14,025 nucleotides of DNA from CBDVBZ01 sp965372355 (GCA_965372355.1 CBDVBZ010000097.1:1-14025); one strand, 5' to 3'; shown: positions 7,308 to 13,694, counted from the stretch's first letter. Notes: generated from the letters alone by a model not told the origin. Numbers and translations are program-made.

Positions 7308-7668
7308 GGTAGACAAATTAGTTGTTGTTGCCACCCATGGGTGTGAAGATGCGGAGCGGGCATCGCTCCCCTTTGTTATGGCGAACGCGGCGTTGGCTTT
7401 GGAGACACAGGCCGTCGTCATTCTGCAGGGCACGGCGGTTACTCTGGCCAAAAAGGGATGCTATGAGCACGTCTTTGCGACAGGGCTGCCGTCACTAAAA
7501 GAACTCGTAGATACATTTATCGAGATGGGCGGTACGCTGCTGGTGTGCACACCGTGCATCCAGGAGCGCCAGATCACCCCGGACATGCTGGTCAAGACAG
7601 CGAAACCCATCAAGGCTGCCAGGGTTATTATGGAAACCCTGGAGGCATCTGCCAGCTTGAGCTACTAG
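7297..7668 (+). CDS. DsrE-family sulfur-carrier protein
   Basis: A 123-residue protein of the DsrE/DsrF-like fold: strand-1 KLVVVATHG, a helix ERASLPFVMANAALAL, strand VVILQG, GLPSLKELVDTFIEMGG, and the signature VCTPCIQERQI (83-93). The cysteines are C16, C55, C84 and C87. C84 falls where DsrE proteins carry their reactive cysteine, and C87 makes a CxxC-like pair. DsrE proteins carry sulfane sulfur and exchange it with TusA. The start overlaps the end of hdrB by 11 bases and AAGGAGG (7281-7287) lies ten bases upstream, so it belongs to the same operon. As last gene it mirrors tusA at the front, and the two carriers bracket the Hdr subunits. Confidence 0.9.
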   Translation: MVSKVDKLVVVATHGCEDAERASLPFVMANAALALETQAVVILQGTAVTLAKKGCYEHVFATGLPSLKELVDTFIEMGGTLLVCTPCIQERQITPDMLVKTAKPIKAARVIMETLEASASLSY

Positions 7669-7703
7669 TCGGTATTACCCCCCAACGAATGGGGTCGGCC
7701 CAG

Positions 7704-7738
7704 CGGGCGGATTCTGCGTTAAAGGGTCCGCCCGTTTT
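7704..7738 (+). terminator. Rho-independent terminator of the tusA-hdr-dsrE operon
   Basis: A perfect 8-bp GC-rich stem, CGGGCGGA (7704-7711) pairing with TCCGCCCG (7727-7734), has a 15-base loop and is followed by TTTT (7735-7738). It begins 36 bases after the dsrE-like stop codon, the right place to end the first operon. The loop is longer than usual and the T-tract short, so termination may be partial. Confidence 0.75.
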
Positions 7739-7924
7739 CCGTGTTCCCCCCTGAAAGACAGCCAACCCACCCGGGTCGGCTCCGGAAACCGCCGGGTTGC
7801 TGCCCGTTGTCCAGCTCGTTTCCATTCCCGGTTTGGGTGGGATGTGGCGGGTTGATCCGGTGACCGCTGTCTTGTCCAAACGCGCACCCGCTGGCGCCGC
7901 CGAACAGTGTGGGCTAATCTATTA
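7739..7924. other. Intergenic spacer with no recognised gene
   Basis: This is the rest of the 300-plus-base gap between the dsrE-like gene and the DUF134 gene, before the promoter elements. The open frames here have no ribosome-binding sites and read as low-complexity Arg/Pro/Gly-rich translations, so I see no gene. It is C/G-rich with short runs of C and G and becomes AT-rich from about 7910 onward. Confidence 0.6.
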
Positions 7925-8018
7925 AATATCAACGGGATATTAAGCTGCGGCAAGAGATTTTTTCTCTTGACAAAGTGAACATAAGTTCATATTGTGGAAT
8001 TGACACATGAACTTATGT
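7925..8018 (+). promoter_or_regulatory. Promoter with three inverted repeats before the DUF134 gene
   Basis: A good sigma-70-like promoter is visible: TTGACA (7967-7972), 17 bases, TATTGT (7990-7995). Three perfect inverted repeats surround it. AATATC/GATATT lies at 7925-7930 and 7936-7941, in an AT-rich upstream stretch. CAAGAGA/TCTCTTG lies at 7951-7957 and 7963-7969 with a T5 loop, running into the -35. ACATAAGTTCAT/ATGAACTTATGT is a 12-bp repeat at 7979-7990 and 8007-8018 with 16 bases between, so one arm fills the -35/-10 spacer and the other covers the start of the transcript. The 12-bp pair is a strong operator candidate, most simply for the DUF134 protein encoded directly downstream (inferred). 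Confidence 0.78.
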
Positions 8019-8035
8019 GCAAAACAGGAGGCCCC

Positions 8036-8500
8036 ATGGGCAGACCACACCGCAAGCGGCGTGTCGACAGACCGCCCCGATTCGTCAACTTCAAACCGAC
8101 CGGCGTGCCGAGGCGACGGCTGGAAAAGGTCGAGTTGACGCTAGACGAATTCGAGGCGATCCGGTTGGCGGACTACCAGGAGATGGAGCATCTCGAGGCG
8201 TCACAAAAGATGGGCATATCGAGACCCACCTTCACGCGGTTGATCGAGAAGGCGCGGCGAAAGGTGGCGCAGGCCATCATCGACGGCAAGGAGTTGATCA
8301 TCGGGGGCGGGTACTTTGACTTCGTCAACACGATTCACCAGTGCACCGACTGCGGCGAAGCAAGTCCGCAGCCCTTTGATGAAGACGCGGAAAACTGTCC
8401 CGATTGTGGCTCCGAAAATGTGGAGAACCTCGCGTGGCGGTTTATGGGAAGGGGTCGCGGGAGACATAGAAGGAAAAACGAGCGAGAAAACAAGGAGTAG
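8036..8500 (+). CDS. DUF134-family HTH DNA-binding protein with C-terminal zinc ribbon
   Basis: A 154-residue protein starting MGRPHRKRRV, which matches the short basic start of DUF134 proteins, with AGGAGG (8026-8031) four bases upstream. The upstream in-frame GTG at 7994 would put the start inside the promoter and operator, so it is rejected. Residues 36-82 (LDEFEAIRLADYQEMEHLEASQKMGISRPTF...) form a sigma-region-4-like helix-turn-helix. FVNTIHQCTDCG (97-107) with CPDCG (121-125) gives a CxxC...CxxC zinc ribbon (C103, C106, C121, C124). The tail is very basic (GRGRGRHRRKNERENKE). DUF134 genes commonly stand beside NifX-like and MinD/ferredoxin genes in anaerobes. It is the likely regulator of this gene cluster and of its own promoter. 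Confidence 0.88.
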   Translation: MGRPHRKRRVDRPPRFVNFKPTGVPRRRLEKVELTLDEFEAIRLADYQEMEHLEASQKMGISRPTFTRLIEKARRKVAQAIIDGKELIIGGGYFDFVNTIHQCTDCGEASPQPFDEDAENCPDCGSENVENLAWRFMGRGRGRHRRKNERENKE

Positions 8501-8511
8501 CAGATACGATC

Positions 8512-9369
8512 ATGAAAATAGCTATTGCGAGCGGAAAGGGTGGTACAGGTAAGACGCTGATCTCTACGAATCTCGCCTACATTGCCAGCGAGAGTTCGTC
8601 GGTCAACCTGTACGACCTCGATGTCGAAGAACCGAACTGTCATTTGTTCTTTGCTTCACATCCACACACTGTGGAGACCGTCAAGATGATGATCCCCGTG
8701 GTGGACGAAGGTCGGTGTGACCTGTGCGGTGTCTGCAGCGATGTCTGTGAATACCATGCAATGATCACGTTGCCAAATGGTGTGCTTGTGTTCCCCGAGT
8801 TGTGCCACAGCTGCTACGGCTGTCTGGAGATGTGTCCGCAAAACGCGATCAACGAAGGGTTCAAGGAGATCGGTCGCATTCTTGTCTCGAGCGTCGGTTC
8901 GATGAGTCTGATTGCCGGTGAACTGAAAATCGGGCAACCGGCGACGACCGCTCTGATCAAAAGGACTAAAGGAGCGATGGATGAACCCGCGGATATCAAC
9001 ATCTACGACTCCCCTCCCGGGACTTCCTGCCCCGTTATTGAAGCGGTAAAAGACGCCGATTACGTGGTCCTTGTGAGCGAACCGACCACCTTCGGACTGC
9101 ACGATCTGGATCTGATCGTTCAAACGGTGAGACAACTCGGCAAGCCTCTTGGAGTGGTGGCCAACAAGGCAGTGGATGGGAATGATCTGATCGAGGACTA
9201 CTGCCGGCAAAACGAGATTCAGATCATCCTTCGAGTTCCGGAGCGAGAGGACATCGCGCGGGCCTACGCAAGGGCCGAGCTGATCGTTGAAGCCATACCG
9301 GAGACACGCGGTCTCTTCGAAAGCATGCTGGAGAGAATGCGAGCAGAAGTGGAGAAGGTGAGGGCATGA
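8512..9369 (+). CDS. MinD/Mrp-type ATPase with inserted 2x[4Fe-4S] ferredoxin (first copy)
   Basis: A 285-residue P-loop protein. The deviant Walker A GKGGTGKT is at 8-15, switch I DLDVEEPN at 35-42, and Walker B/switch II DSPPGTSCP at 166-174. An inserted bacterial-type ferredoxin supplies C69, C72, C75, C79 and C98, C101, C104, C108. This is the family encoded beside the orange protein of Desulfovibrio (DVU2103/DVU2104-type), thought to act in metal-cluster assembly or delivery in the cytoplasm. AAGGAG lies 14 bases before the ATG, rather far. The stop overlaps the next start as ATGA, so the two ATPases are translationally coupled and probably work as a pair. Confidence 0.92.
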   Translation: MKIAIASGKGGTGKTLISTNLAYIASESSSVNLYDLDVEEPNCHLFFASHPHTVETVKMMIPVVDEGRCDLCGVCSDVCEYHAMITLPNGVLVFPELCHSCYGCLEMCPQNAINEGFKEIGRILVSSVGSMSLIAGELKIGQPATTALIKRTKGAMDEPADINIYDSPPGTSCPVIEAVKDADYVVLVSEPTTFGLHDLDLIVQTVRQLGKPLGVVANKAVDGNDLIEDYCRQNEIQIILRVPEREDIARAYARAELIVEAIPETRGLFESMLERMRAEVEKVRA

Positions 9370-10229
9370 AAGAGATAGCAGTCATGAGCGGAAAAGGTGG
9401 TACCGGGAAGACATCCATAACGGCCGCACTGGGTACGCTGGCGGGGCAGATGGCAGTGGTGGCGGACTGCGATGTGGGGGCGGCGAACCTCCATCTTCTC
9501 TATCACCCGGAGGATCAGGAAGCCCATCCGTTCTGGAGCGGTAAGACGGCGGTGATCGATGGTGAAGCGTGTAACGATTGCGGCGTCTGCCTGGAAAAGT
9601 GTCGGTTTGACGCAATCGACGTTCGGGATAATCGGCACGTGGTCGATGAGGTGAGCTGTGAGGGTTGTTCGGTGTGCCACCATTTGTGTCCGGTCGATGC
9701 AATATCCATGGCTGACAATCTATCCGGCGACTGGTTTATCTCCAAGAGCCGTTTTGGCAACTGGTTCGTGCGTGCCAAGCTGCGAATTGGCCAGGAAAAC
9801 TCCGGCAAGCTGGTGGCCACGGTCAGAGAGGAAGCGAAAAAGCTCGCCAAGCGAGAGAACATTCCCTATGTCATCGTCGATGGCCCGCCTGGAATCGGTT
9901 GTCCGGCGATTGCTGCATGCTCCGGCATCAGTCACGTGCTGATTGTGACGGAAGCGACACAATCCGGTTTGCATGATCTCGAGAGGCTGGTGGGTCTGAT
10001 CAACTTCTTTAAAGTCAGCGCATCTTGTGTCATCAACAAACACGATCTGAACGCTGAAGTCTCTCATGACATTGAGTCTTTCTGTGAAACGCGTCATATC
10101 GAGGTGATCAACAAGATTCCTTTTGATCCGCTGTTCTCTGTCGCGCTGCAGGAAGGAAAAACGTTGGTAGAGACGGGTAACGGTTGGGTGACGGGTAAGA
10201 TAGAAGAGATCTGGAATCAACTCCAGTAG
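9366..10229 (+). CDS. MinD/Mrp-type ATPase with inserted 2x[4Fe-4S] ferredoxin (second copy)
   Basis: A 287-residue paralogue of the preceding gene. Walker A GKGGTGKT is at 9-16, switch I DCDVGAANLH at 34-43, and Walker B DGPPGIGCP at 172-180. The eight ferredoxin cysteines occupy the same spacing (69, 72, 75, 79, 98, 101, 104, 108). It differs from the first copy in a W/F-rich stretch after the ferredoxin, DWFISKSRFGNWFVRAKL (122-139), where the first copy has KEIGRILVSSVGSMSL. Tandem divergent copies are the rule in ORP-type loci, suggesting a heterodimeric ATPase. It overlaps the first copy by four bases. Confidence 0.92.
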   Translation: MKEIAVMSGKGGTGKTSITAALGTLAGQMAVVADCDVGAANLHLLYHPEDQEAHPFWSGKTAVIDGEACNDCGVCLEKCRFDAIDVRDNRHVVDEVSCEGCSVCHHLCPVDAISMADNLSGDWFISKSRFGNWFVRAKLRIGQENSGKLVATVREEAKKLAKRENIPYVIVDGPPGIGCPAIAACSGISHVLIVTEATQSGLHDLERLVGLINFFKVSASCVINKHDLNAEVSHDIESFCETRHIEVINKIPFDPLFSVALQEGKTLVETGNGWVTGKIEEIWNQLQ

Positions 10230-10255
10230 AACCACTTGTAGACAAGGAGGACGAA

Positions 10256-10591
10256 ATGAAAATAGCGATTTCGGCTTGCGGTAACGGCTGGGAGGAACAG
10301 GTCGACGATCGATTTGGGCGTGCCGTGGGATTCTTTATCGTCGACACGGACGACAACCCGACATCGTACATCGACAACGGGGCGAATGTAGACACTGCCC
10401 ATGGAGCGGGAACCGGCGCCGCACAGGCGATTGTCGATGCGGGAGTCGGAGTGGTCATTACCGTCAAAATCGGTCCCAAAGCCGGATCGGTTCTCAAAGC
10501 TGCCGGCGTAAAGGTGATGACCGGCGTGGGACAAACATCCATAAGGGAAGCGTATGACCGATATCAACAAGGGAATCTTGACGAACAGTGA
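10256..10591 (+). CDS. NifX/NifB-C/ORP-like dinitrogenase-cofactor-binding protein
   Basis: A 111-residue protein of the dinitrogenase iron-molybdenum cofactor biosynthesis family. The N-terminal strand MKIAISACG, the motif VDDRFGRAVGFFIVD (16-30), an alanine-rich helix AHGAGTGAAQAIVDAG and the strand VVITVKIGPKAGSVLKAAG are all family features. Members bind metal-sulfur clusters; the Desulfovibrio orange protein (ORP) binds a Mo-Cu-sulfide cluster. C8 is the only cysteine. AAGGAGG (10244-10250) gives a strong ribosome-binding site five bases before the ATG. Following the two MinD/ferredoxin ATPases, it is the probable cofactor carrier that they load. No nitrogenase genes are near, so nitrogen fixation is not implied. 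Confidence 0.9.
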   Translation: MKIAISACGNGWEEQVDDRFGRAVGFFIVDTDDNPTSYIDNGANVDTAHGAGTGAAQAIVDAGVGVVITVKIGPKAGSVLKAAGVKVMTGVGQTSIREAYDRYQQGNLDEQ

Positions 10592-10615
10592 CTCAGATTA
10601 GGAAAGGAGAGCATC

Positions 10616-10993
10616 ATGCCAAGAAGAGATCGAACCGGCCCGCAGGGTGAGGGCCCTCAGACAGGACGTGGACTGGGTGATTGCGCAGGGGAGAGTGTGC
10701 CCGGCCGGCAATTCGGCGGAGGAATGTCGAGGAGAAGGCAGCGTGGGGGAGGGTTTGGGAGAGGTCCCGGAGGGGGCTTCGGAGGAGGCTTCGGAGGGGG
10801 TTTTGGGAGAGGTTATACGGGAGGTGTGAGGTCTGGCGAACCGGAGCCAGGCCGGGGTTCAGAATATTCCGAAGCAATGCAACTCGATTCTTTCAAGAAT
10901 GACATTGCGCGTCTGAAGGCAGATCTGAATGACCTGCTTCGTCGTCTGGAAATGCAGAGTCCGGGTGAGAGCGAATCGAATACCCAGGAGTAA
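10616..10993 (+). CDS. DUF5320-family glycine-rich protein with C-terminal coiled coil
   Basis: A 125-residue protein. The N-terminus MPRRDRTGPQGEGPQTGRGLGDC matches the DUF5320 pattern (DGTGPxGxGPxTGRGxGxC). Residues 34-70 are glycine-rich, including three perfect GGGF units at 52-63 and R/F interspersed. Residues 86-113 (EAMQLDSFKNDIARLKADLNDLLRRLEM) form a predicted amphipathic coiled coil. One cysteine, C23. GGAAAGGAGA precedes the start. Such proteins sit next to NifX-like genes in anaerobes; their function is unknown. The Gly/Arg/Phe-rich centre is probably disordered and the helix probably drives oligomerisation. Confidence 0.85.
   Translation: MPRRDRTGPQGEGPQTGRGLGDCAGESVPGRQFGGGMSRRRQRGGGFGRGPGGGFGGGFGGGFGRGYTGGVRSGEPEPGRGSEYSEAMQLDSFKNDIARLKADLNDLLRRLEMQSPGESESNTQE
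10769..10804 (+). repeat. Three tandem 12-base units encoding GGGF
   Basis: Three consecutive 12-base units of the form GGA-GGN-GGN-TTY lie inside the DUF5320 gene and encode three GGGF repeats. The units differ only at wobble positions. This looks like slippage or unequal exchange within a coding repeat, so length variation between strains is possible. Confidence 0.8.
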
Positions 10994-11044
10994 GGTGTCC
11001 GGGCAATGGGTGTGATCGGTGACCCGTTGAACCCGCATGCGGTT

Positions 11045-11109
11045 CTGCCGGCTGCGTTTTCGTGGTGTGGCGAATGGTTGGAATATTCGCTTTGCGTGTC
11101 CTCCGGCAG
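11045..11109 (+). other. Possible structured RNA segment between the DUF5320 and zinc-ribbon genes
   Basis: The 184-base gap 10994-11177 holds no gene. It does hold nested complementary arms: CTGCCGG (11045-11051) with CCGGCAG (11103-11109), and inside them GCGAAT (11070-11075) with ATTCGC (11085-11090) around a nine-base loop. This could be a leader, processing or attenuator structure for the downstream gene. There is no T-tract, so it is not a typical terminator. The pairing is visible, but its significance is untested. Confidence 0.25.
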
Positions 11110-11177
11110 CGCCGCCTGTGAGCGAGTCATTCGGTGAAGTGTGAGTGTCGGATTGTATTCTAACATGGAGGATTGAT

Positions 11178-11375
11178 ATGCAGGAGCAAGGAGGCCGTTC
11201 GATGGGCCGTGGTGGGTTTTGTGTTTGTCCCAAGTGCGGTCACAAGAGCGCACACCAACGTGGTGTACCCTGTCAGGAAGACAAGTGCCCGGATTGCGGC
11301 ACGAAGATGTTGCGGGAGGGGTCGTACCACCACGATCTGCTCACCAAGAAGAAGGAAAAGAAGAGTGGCGAATAG
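11178..11375 (+). CDS. Zinc-ribbon / rubredoxin-like metal-binding miniprotein
   Basis: A 65-residue protein. The ATG at 11178 follows GGAGG (11167-11171). An internal ATG at 11202 (MGRGGFCVCPKCG) is an alternative. The cysteine pattern is FCVCPKCG (C15, C17, C20), VPCQEDKCPDCG (C32, C37, C40), i.e. two CxxCG knuckles with additional cysteines, followed by a lysine-rich tail KKKEKK. Each CxxCG knuckle is typical of a zinc or mononuclear iron site. It is small, soluble and without other domains. The position in the ORP-like cluster suggests a metal or redox accessory role; I do not recognise a named family. Confidence 0.8.
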   Translation: MQEQGGRSMGRGGFCVCPKCGHKSAHQRGVPCQEDKCPDCGTKMLREGSYHHDLLTKKKEKKSGE

Positions 11376-11492
11376 ATCGATGGCGGCCCGTGATCGAAAG
11401 AGACTTAGCTGTGCGGGAGGCTGTCCACCGCGCAAGTAGAAAGCCCAATCAAGGGAACACGACGTCTGACTCGAGCGCGATGAGGTGCCGAG

Positions 11493-12188
11493 ATGGCCAG
11501 AATCAAGCCGTTTGAGAGGTACCCCGGGCAATACGATAACTGGTTCGTAGCGAACCGGTTTGCCTACCGCTCAGAGCTTCGGGCGGTCGAGAAACTCCTT
11601 CCAAAACAAGGCGTGGGGGTGGAAATCGGTGTCGGCGGCGGGCGATTTGCCCAGCCGTTGGGCATCCGTTTCGGCGTTGATCCGTCTCCCAATATGTGCC
11701 GGTTGGCGATGAAGCGTGGAGTCAGGGTTGCTGAAGCTGTGAGCGAGGCGTTGCCGTTTCGGGACGAGTCGTTTGATTTTGCGCTAATGGTAACCACAAT
11801 CTGTTTCGTCGACGACGCCCGGAGTGCACTTCAAGAGGCGCAGAGGATACTAAGGCCCGGCGGTTGCATCGTTATAGGCATGGTGGACAAGGAAAGTCCG
11901 CTGGGGCGAGCGTATCTGCGGATGAAAAGCGGAAACGAGTTCTACCGCATAGCGACGTTCTACTCCACTGATGAGATAAAGGAGCGCCTGGAAGAGATAG
12001 GTTTCGGAGGTGTCGAGGTTGTCCAGACGGTTTTTGGAGGTCTCGAGGAAATTGATGAAGTGCAAGCTTGTCGAGAAGGCTATGGCGAGGGCGGGTTCGT
12101 AGCAATAAAGGCAACAAAGAGAGAGCGGGGGGCTGAATCCGCGTTGCGGCAGCTCAACAAGAAACCAGAGGAGGATCATCATGTCTGA
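11493..12188 (+). CDS. Class I SAM-dependent methyltransferase
   Basis: A 231-residue protein with the class I methyltransferase signature: motif I VEIGVGGGRF (43-52), acidic D63 in FGVDPSPNM for the SAM ribose, post-motif region EALPFRDESFDFALMVTT (85-102), and RILRPGGCIVIG (118-129). The N-terminus YPGQYDNWFVANRFAYRSE is the start often seen in Methyltransf_11 proteins. The last 25 residues are charged and without pattern. GAGGTG (11482-11487) lies five bases before the ATG, and the end overlaps the next gene by eight bases. The substrate cannot be told from the sequence. There is no arsenite-methyltransferase cysteine set, so ArsM is unlikely. Confidence 0.87.
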   Translation: MARIKPFERYPGQYDNWFVANRFAYRSELRAVEKLLPKQGVGVEIGVGGGRFAQPLGIRFGVDPSPNMCRLAMKRGVRVAEAVSEALPFRDESFDFALMVTTICFVDDARSALQEAQRILRPGGCIVIGMVDKESPLGRAYLRMKSGNEFYRIATFYSTDEIKERLEEIGFGGVEVVQTVFGGLEEIDEVQACREGYGEGGFVAIKATKRERGAESALRQLNKKPEEDHHV

Positions 12189-12642
12189 ACTCATAGCGCA
12201 AGAAGTATTCGATTTTTTGCGTCCGGAACAGGTCAATGCCCTCAGCGATGCGTCTGAAAAGATCAGCTATGCCGCTGGAGACACGGTGTACAAAATGGGC
12301 GCCAAGGCTGACCGCCTGTTCACGGTGCTCAAGGGCGAAGTCGCCCTGCGTTTGCCTGGAGAGGGCGGTGTGAGCATCGTCATCGCTCAGCTGTCGAAAG
12401 GGGCGATGTTTGGATCGTGTATGTGTGTCAACAGGGATTCATATGCGCTAACGGCTCAGTGCACCCAGGATTCGGAGCTACTCAAAATCGACAGCAGGGT
12501 CTTGAAAAGCCTGATGGATGAAGATCTCCCGATGGGATACGCCTTGCAAACCCGTATCTCTGAGATCTACTTCAACCGCTACACCGACACGATGAAGAAG
12601 CTGCAGGCAATCGTGATGAACATCACAATCGAAGCGGACTGA
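12181..12642 (+). CDS. Stand-alone cyclic-nucleotide-binding-like domain protein (no HTH)
   Basis: A 153-residue protein matching the Crp/Fnr N-terminal beta-roll: ISYAAGDTVYKMGAKADRLFTVLKGEVALRL (28-58), IAQLSKGAMFGSCMCVNRDSYALTAQC (68-94), then a C-terminal helix (116-150). The usual DNA-binding helix-turn-helix is absent and the protein ends where it would begin. The phosphate-binding cassette is degenerate: FGSCMC instead of FGExAL, and no Arg at the phosphate-contact position. It may therefore bind another ligand or use cysteines C80, C82 and C94. AGAGGAGGA precedes the start, which overlaps the methyltransferase stop. Confidence 0.83.
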   Translation: MSELIAQEVFDFLRPEQVNALSDASEKISYAAGDTVYKMGAKADRLFTVLKGEVALRLPGEGGVSIVIAQLSKGAMFGSCMCVNRDSYALTAQCTQDSELLKIDSRVLKSLMDEDLPMGYALQTRISEIYFNRYTDTMKKLQAIVMNITIEAD

Positions 12643-12714
12643 GATCCGGCTTTTGTGCGTGGCGTGTGCAAGTAAACTTGCCCAAGATCTCCACCCGCTC
12701 AATTGTGATCGTCC

Positions 12715-12760
12715 ATCTCAGCACTTGCGCGCGGCTACCTCTGGCGCTGGGCGCTGAGAT
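12715..12760 (+). promoter_or_regulatory. Long-loop inverted repeat upstream of the cupin gene
   Basis: A perfect 8-bp repeat ATCTCAGC (12715-12722) and GCTGAGAT (12753-12760) encloses 30 GC-rich bases. A second, shorter one, GCAAGT-AA-ACTTGC, lies at 12668-12681. Both are in the 170-base gap between the cNMP-like gene and the cupin. No T-tract follows and no clear -35/-10 pair could be assigned. They could form an attenuator-type structure or operators; this is a weak call. Confidence 0.3.
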
Positions 12761-12812
12761 GAGGCTGGTAGCTGAGAACAGGTGGAACAGGTTTATCGAT
12801 AAGGAGGACGCC

Positions 12813-13139
12813 ATGAAAGAGATTTACGTAGGCGCAAACGATATCGACTGGCAACCTGCAGAAGCGTATCCCGCTGGAGCCATGCAAAAAGTATTTCACG
12901 ACGGCTCGGATTCCATGCCGCTGTCTTTCCTCCTGAAAATCCAGCCAGGCTGGATGATGGAGGAGCACTCGCATATTCATGCTGAAATACACTATGTGCT
13001 CGAGGGGGACTACGAGAGCCACAACCAGACCTACCCCGCGGGCTCGTTCCGGATGATTCCTGCGCATACTAGTCACGGTCCCTTCACGACGCTAGGAGGC
13101 GCCGTGGTTTTGGTGATTCGGGTAGGAGATCTTTCGTAG
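12813..13139 (+). CDS. Single-domain cupin protein
   Basis: A 108-residue small cupin. Motif 1 fits exactly: G46-x5-H52-x-H54-x3-E58-x6-G65 (GWMMEEHSHIHAEIHYVLEG). Motif 2 gives G77-x5-P83-x-H85-x2-H88 (GSFRMIPAHTSHG). The expected metal ligands are H52, H54, E58 and H88. AAGGAGG (12801-12807) is five bases before the ATG; the open frame upstream has no conserved content. Small cupins may be metal-dependent dioxygenases, isomerases or sensors; nothing here decides between them. A 170-base gap upstream suggests its own control element. Confidence 0.88.
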   Translation: MKEIYVGANDIDWQPAEAYPAGAMQKVFHDGSDSMPLSFLLKIQPGWMMEEHSHIHAEIHYVLEGDYESHNQTYPAGSFRMIPAHTSHGPFTTLGGAVVLVIRVGDLS

Positions 13140-13152
13140 AACCCCGCGGGTT
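13140..13152 (+). terminator. Short hairpin immediately after the cupin stop
   Basis: AACCC-CGC-GGGTT forms a 5-bp stem with a 3-base loop directly after the TAG, followed by GTTTG. It is compact and GC-rich but the T-run is only three bases, so it is at best a weak terminator or an mRNA-end stabilising hairpin before the next gene. Confidence 0.3.
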
Positions 13153-13247
13153 GTTTGCGGAGACGTGGAGTATGGTCGGAAGCACTCCGAATTGGCAACG
13201 GCAACTGTACAGGAGCAACGGCGATTATCCCCCGTGGAGGAAGTCAG

Positions 13248-13694
13248 ATGGCAGAGACAGCAAAGATAGGAATCATCATATGCGATCGGTATCGAGCCTG
13301 TGCCGGTGGCAAGTGTCTTCGTGCTCTACGCAACCGGGAAGGTGCGTTTAGCGTCTACGAAGACAAGGATCTGGAGGTAGTCGGCTATGCTACCTGCGGC
13401 GGGTGTCCAGGCGGCAATGTGGAATATGCTCCGGCGGAAATGAAGAAAAACGGTGCGGAAACGATACACTTTGCCACCGGTCTGATCGTGGGGTATCCGC
13501 CGTGTCCCTATATCCAGTACTTCAAGGACTATGTGGAGACCAGGTTCGCTCTGGAGGTCGTTCTTGGCACGCATCCCATCCCTCAGAATTACTTCCAGAC
13601 GCACAAGGAACTGGGTACGTGGAACACTCCGGAATGGCAGGACATGATTCGAGCAACGTTGGCCGATGAAGAGACTCGACTCGCTTATGATTGA
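13248..13694 (+). CDS. CGGC-domain protein (putative metal-binding)
   Basis: A 148-residue protein. The defining motif ATCGGCPGGN is at residues 48-57 (C50, C53), with further cysteines C12, C18, C23 and C86. It begins KIGIIICDRYRACAGGKCLRALR, the standard start of the CGGC domain family, which is predicted to bind metal through these cysteines. TGGAGGAAG ends about five bases before the ATG at 13248. The frame is open to 13155, but the extra residues have no family support. CGGC proteins are mainly found in anaerobic bacteria and archaea and their function is unknown. It is probably the last gene of the plus-strand series. Confidence 0.87.
   Translation: MAETAKIGIIICDRYRACAGGKCLRALRNREGAFSVYEDKDLEVVGYATCGGCPGGNVEYAPAEMKKNGAETIHFATGLIVGYPPCPYIQYFKDYVETRFALEVVLGTHPIPQNYFQTHKELGTWNTPEWQDMIRATLADEETRLAYD

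Noticed and set aside
7675..7953. Possible small genes on either strand in the spacer before DUF134
   Set aside because: They have no ribosome-binding sites, overlap the terminator, and read as Arg/Pro-rich products without motifs.
7994..8035. Upstream GTG start for the DUF134 protein
   Set aside because: It would start inside the -10/operator region; family members begin with the short basic segment that follows the ATG at 8036, which has AGGAGG.
8512..10591. Nitrogen-fixation locus suggested by the NifX-like family name
   Set aside because: There are no nifHDK, nifE, nifN or nifB genes; the combination with MinD/ferredoxin ATPases points to an ORP-type locus.
11380..11439. 19-codon frame with CAGGC after the zinc-ribbon gene
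   Set aside because: It is too short, has no ribosome-binding site of note and no known homologue; chance is the simplest explanation.
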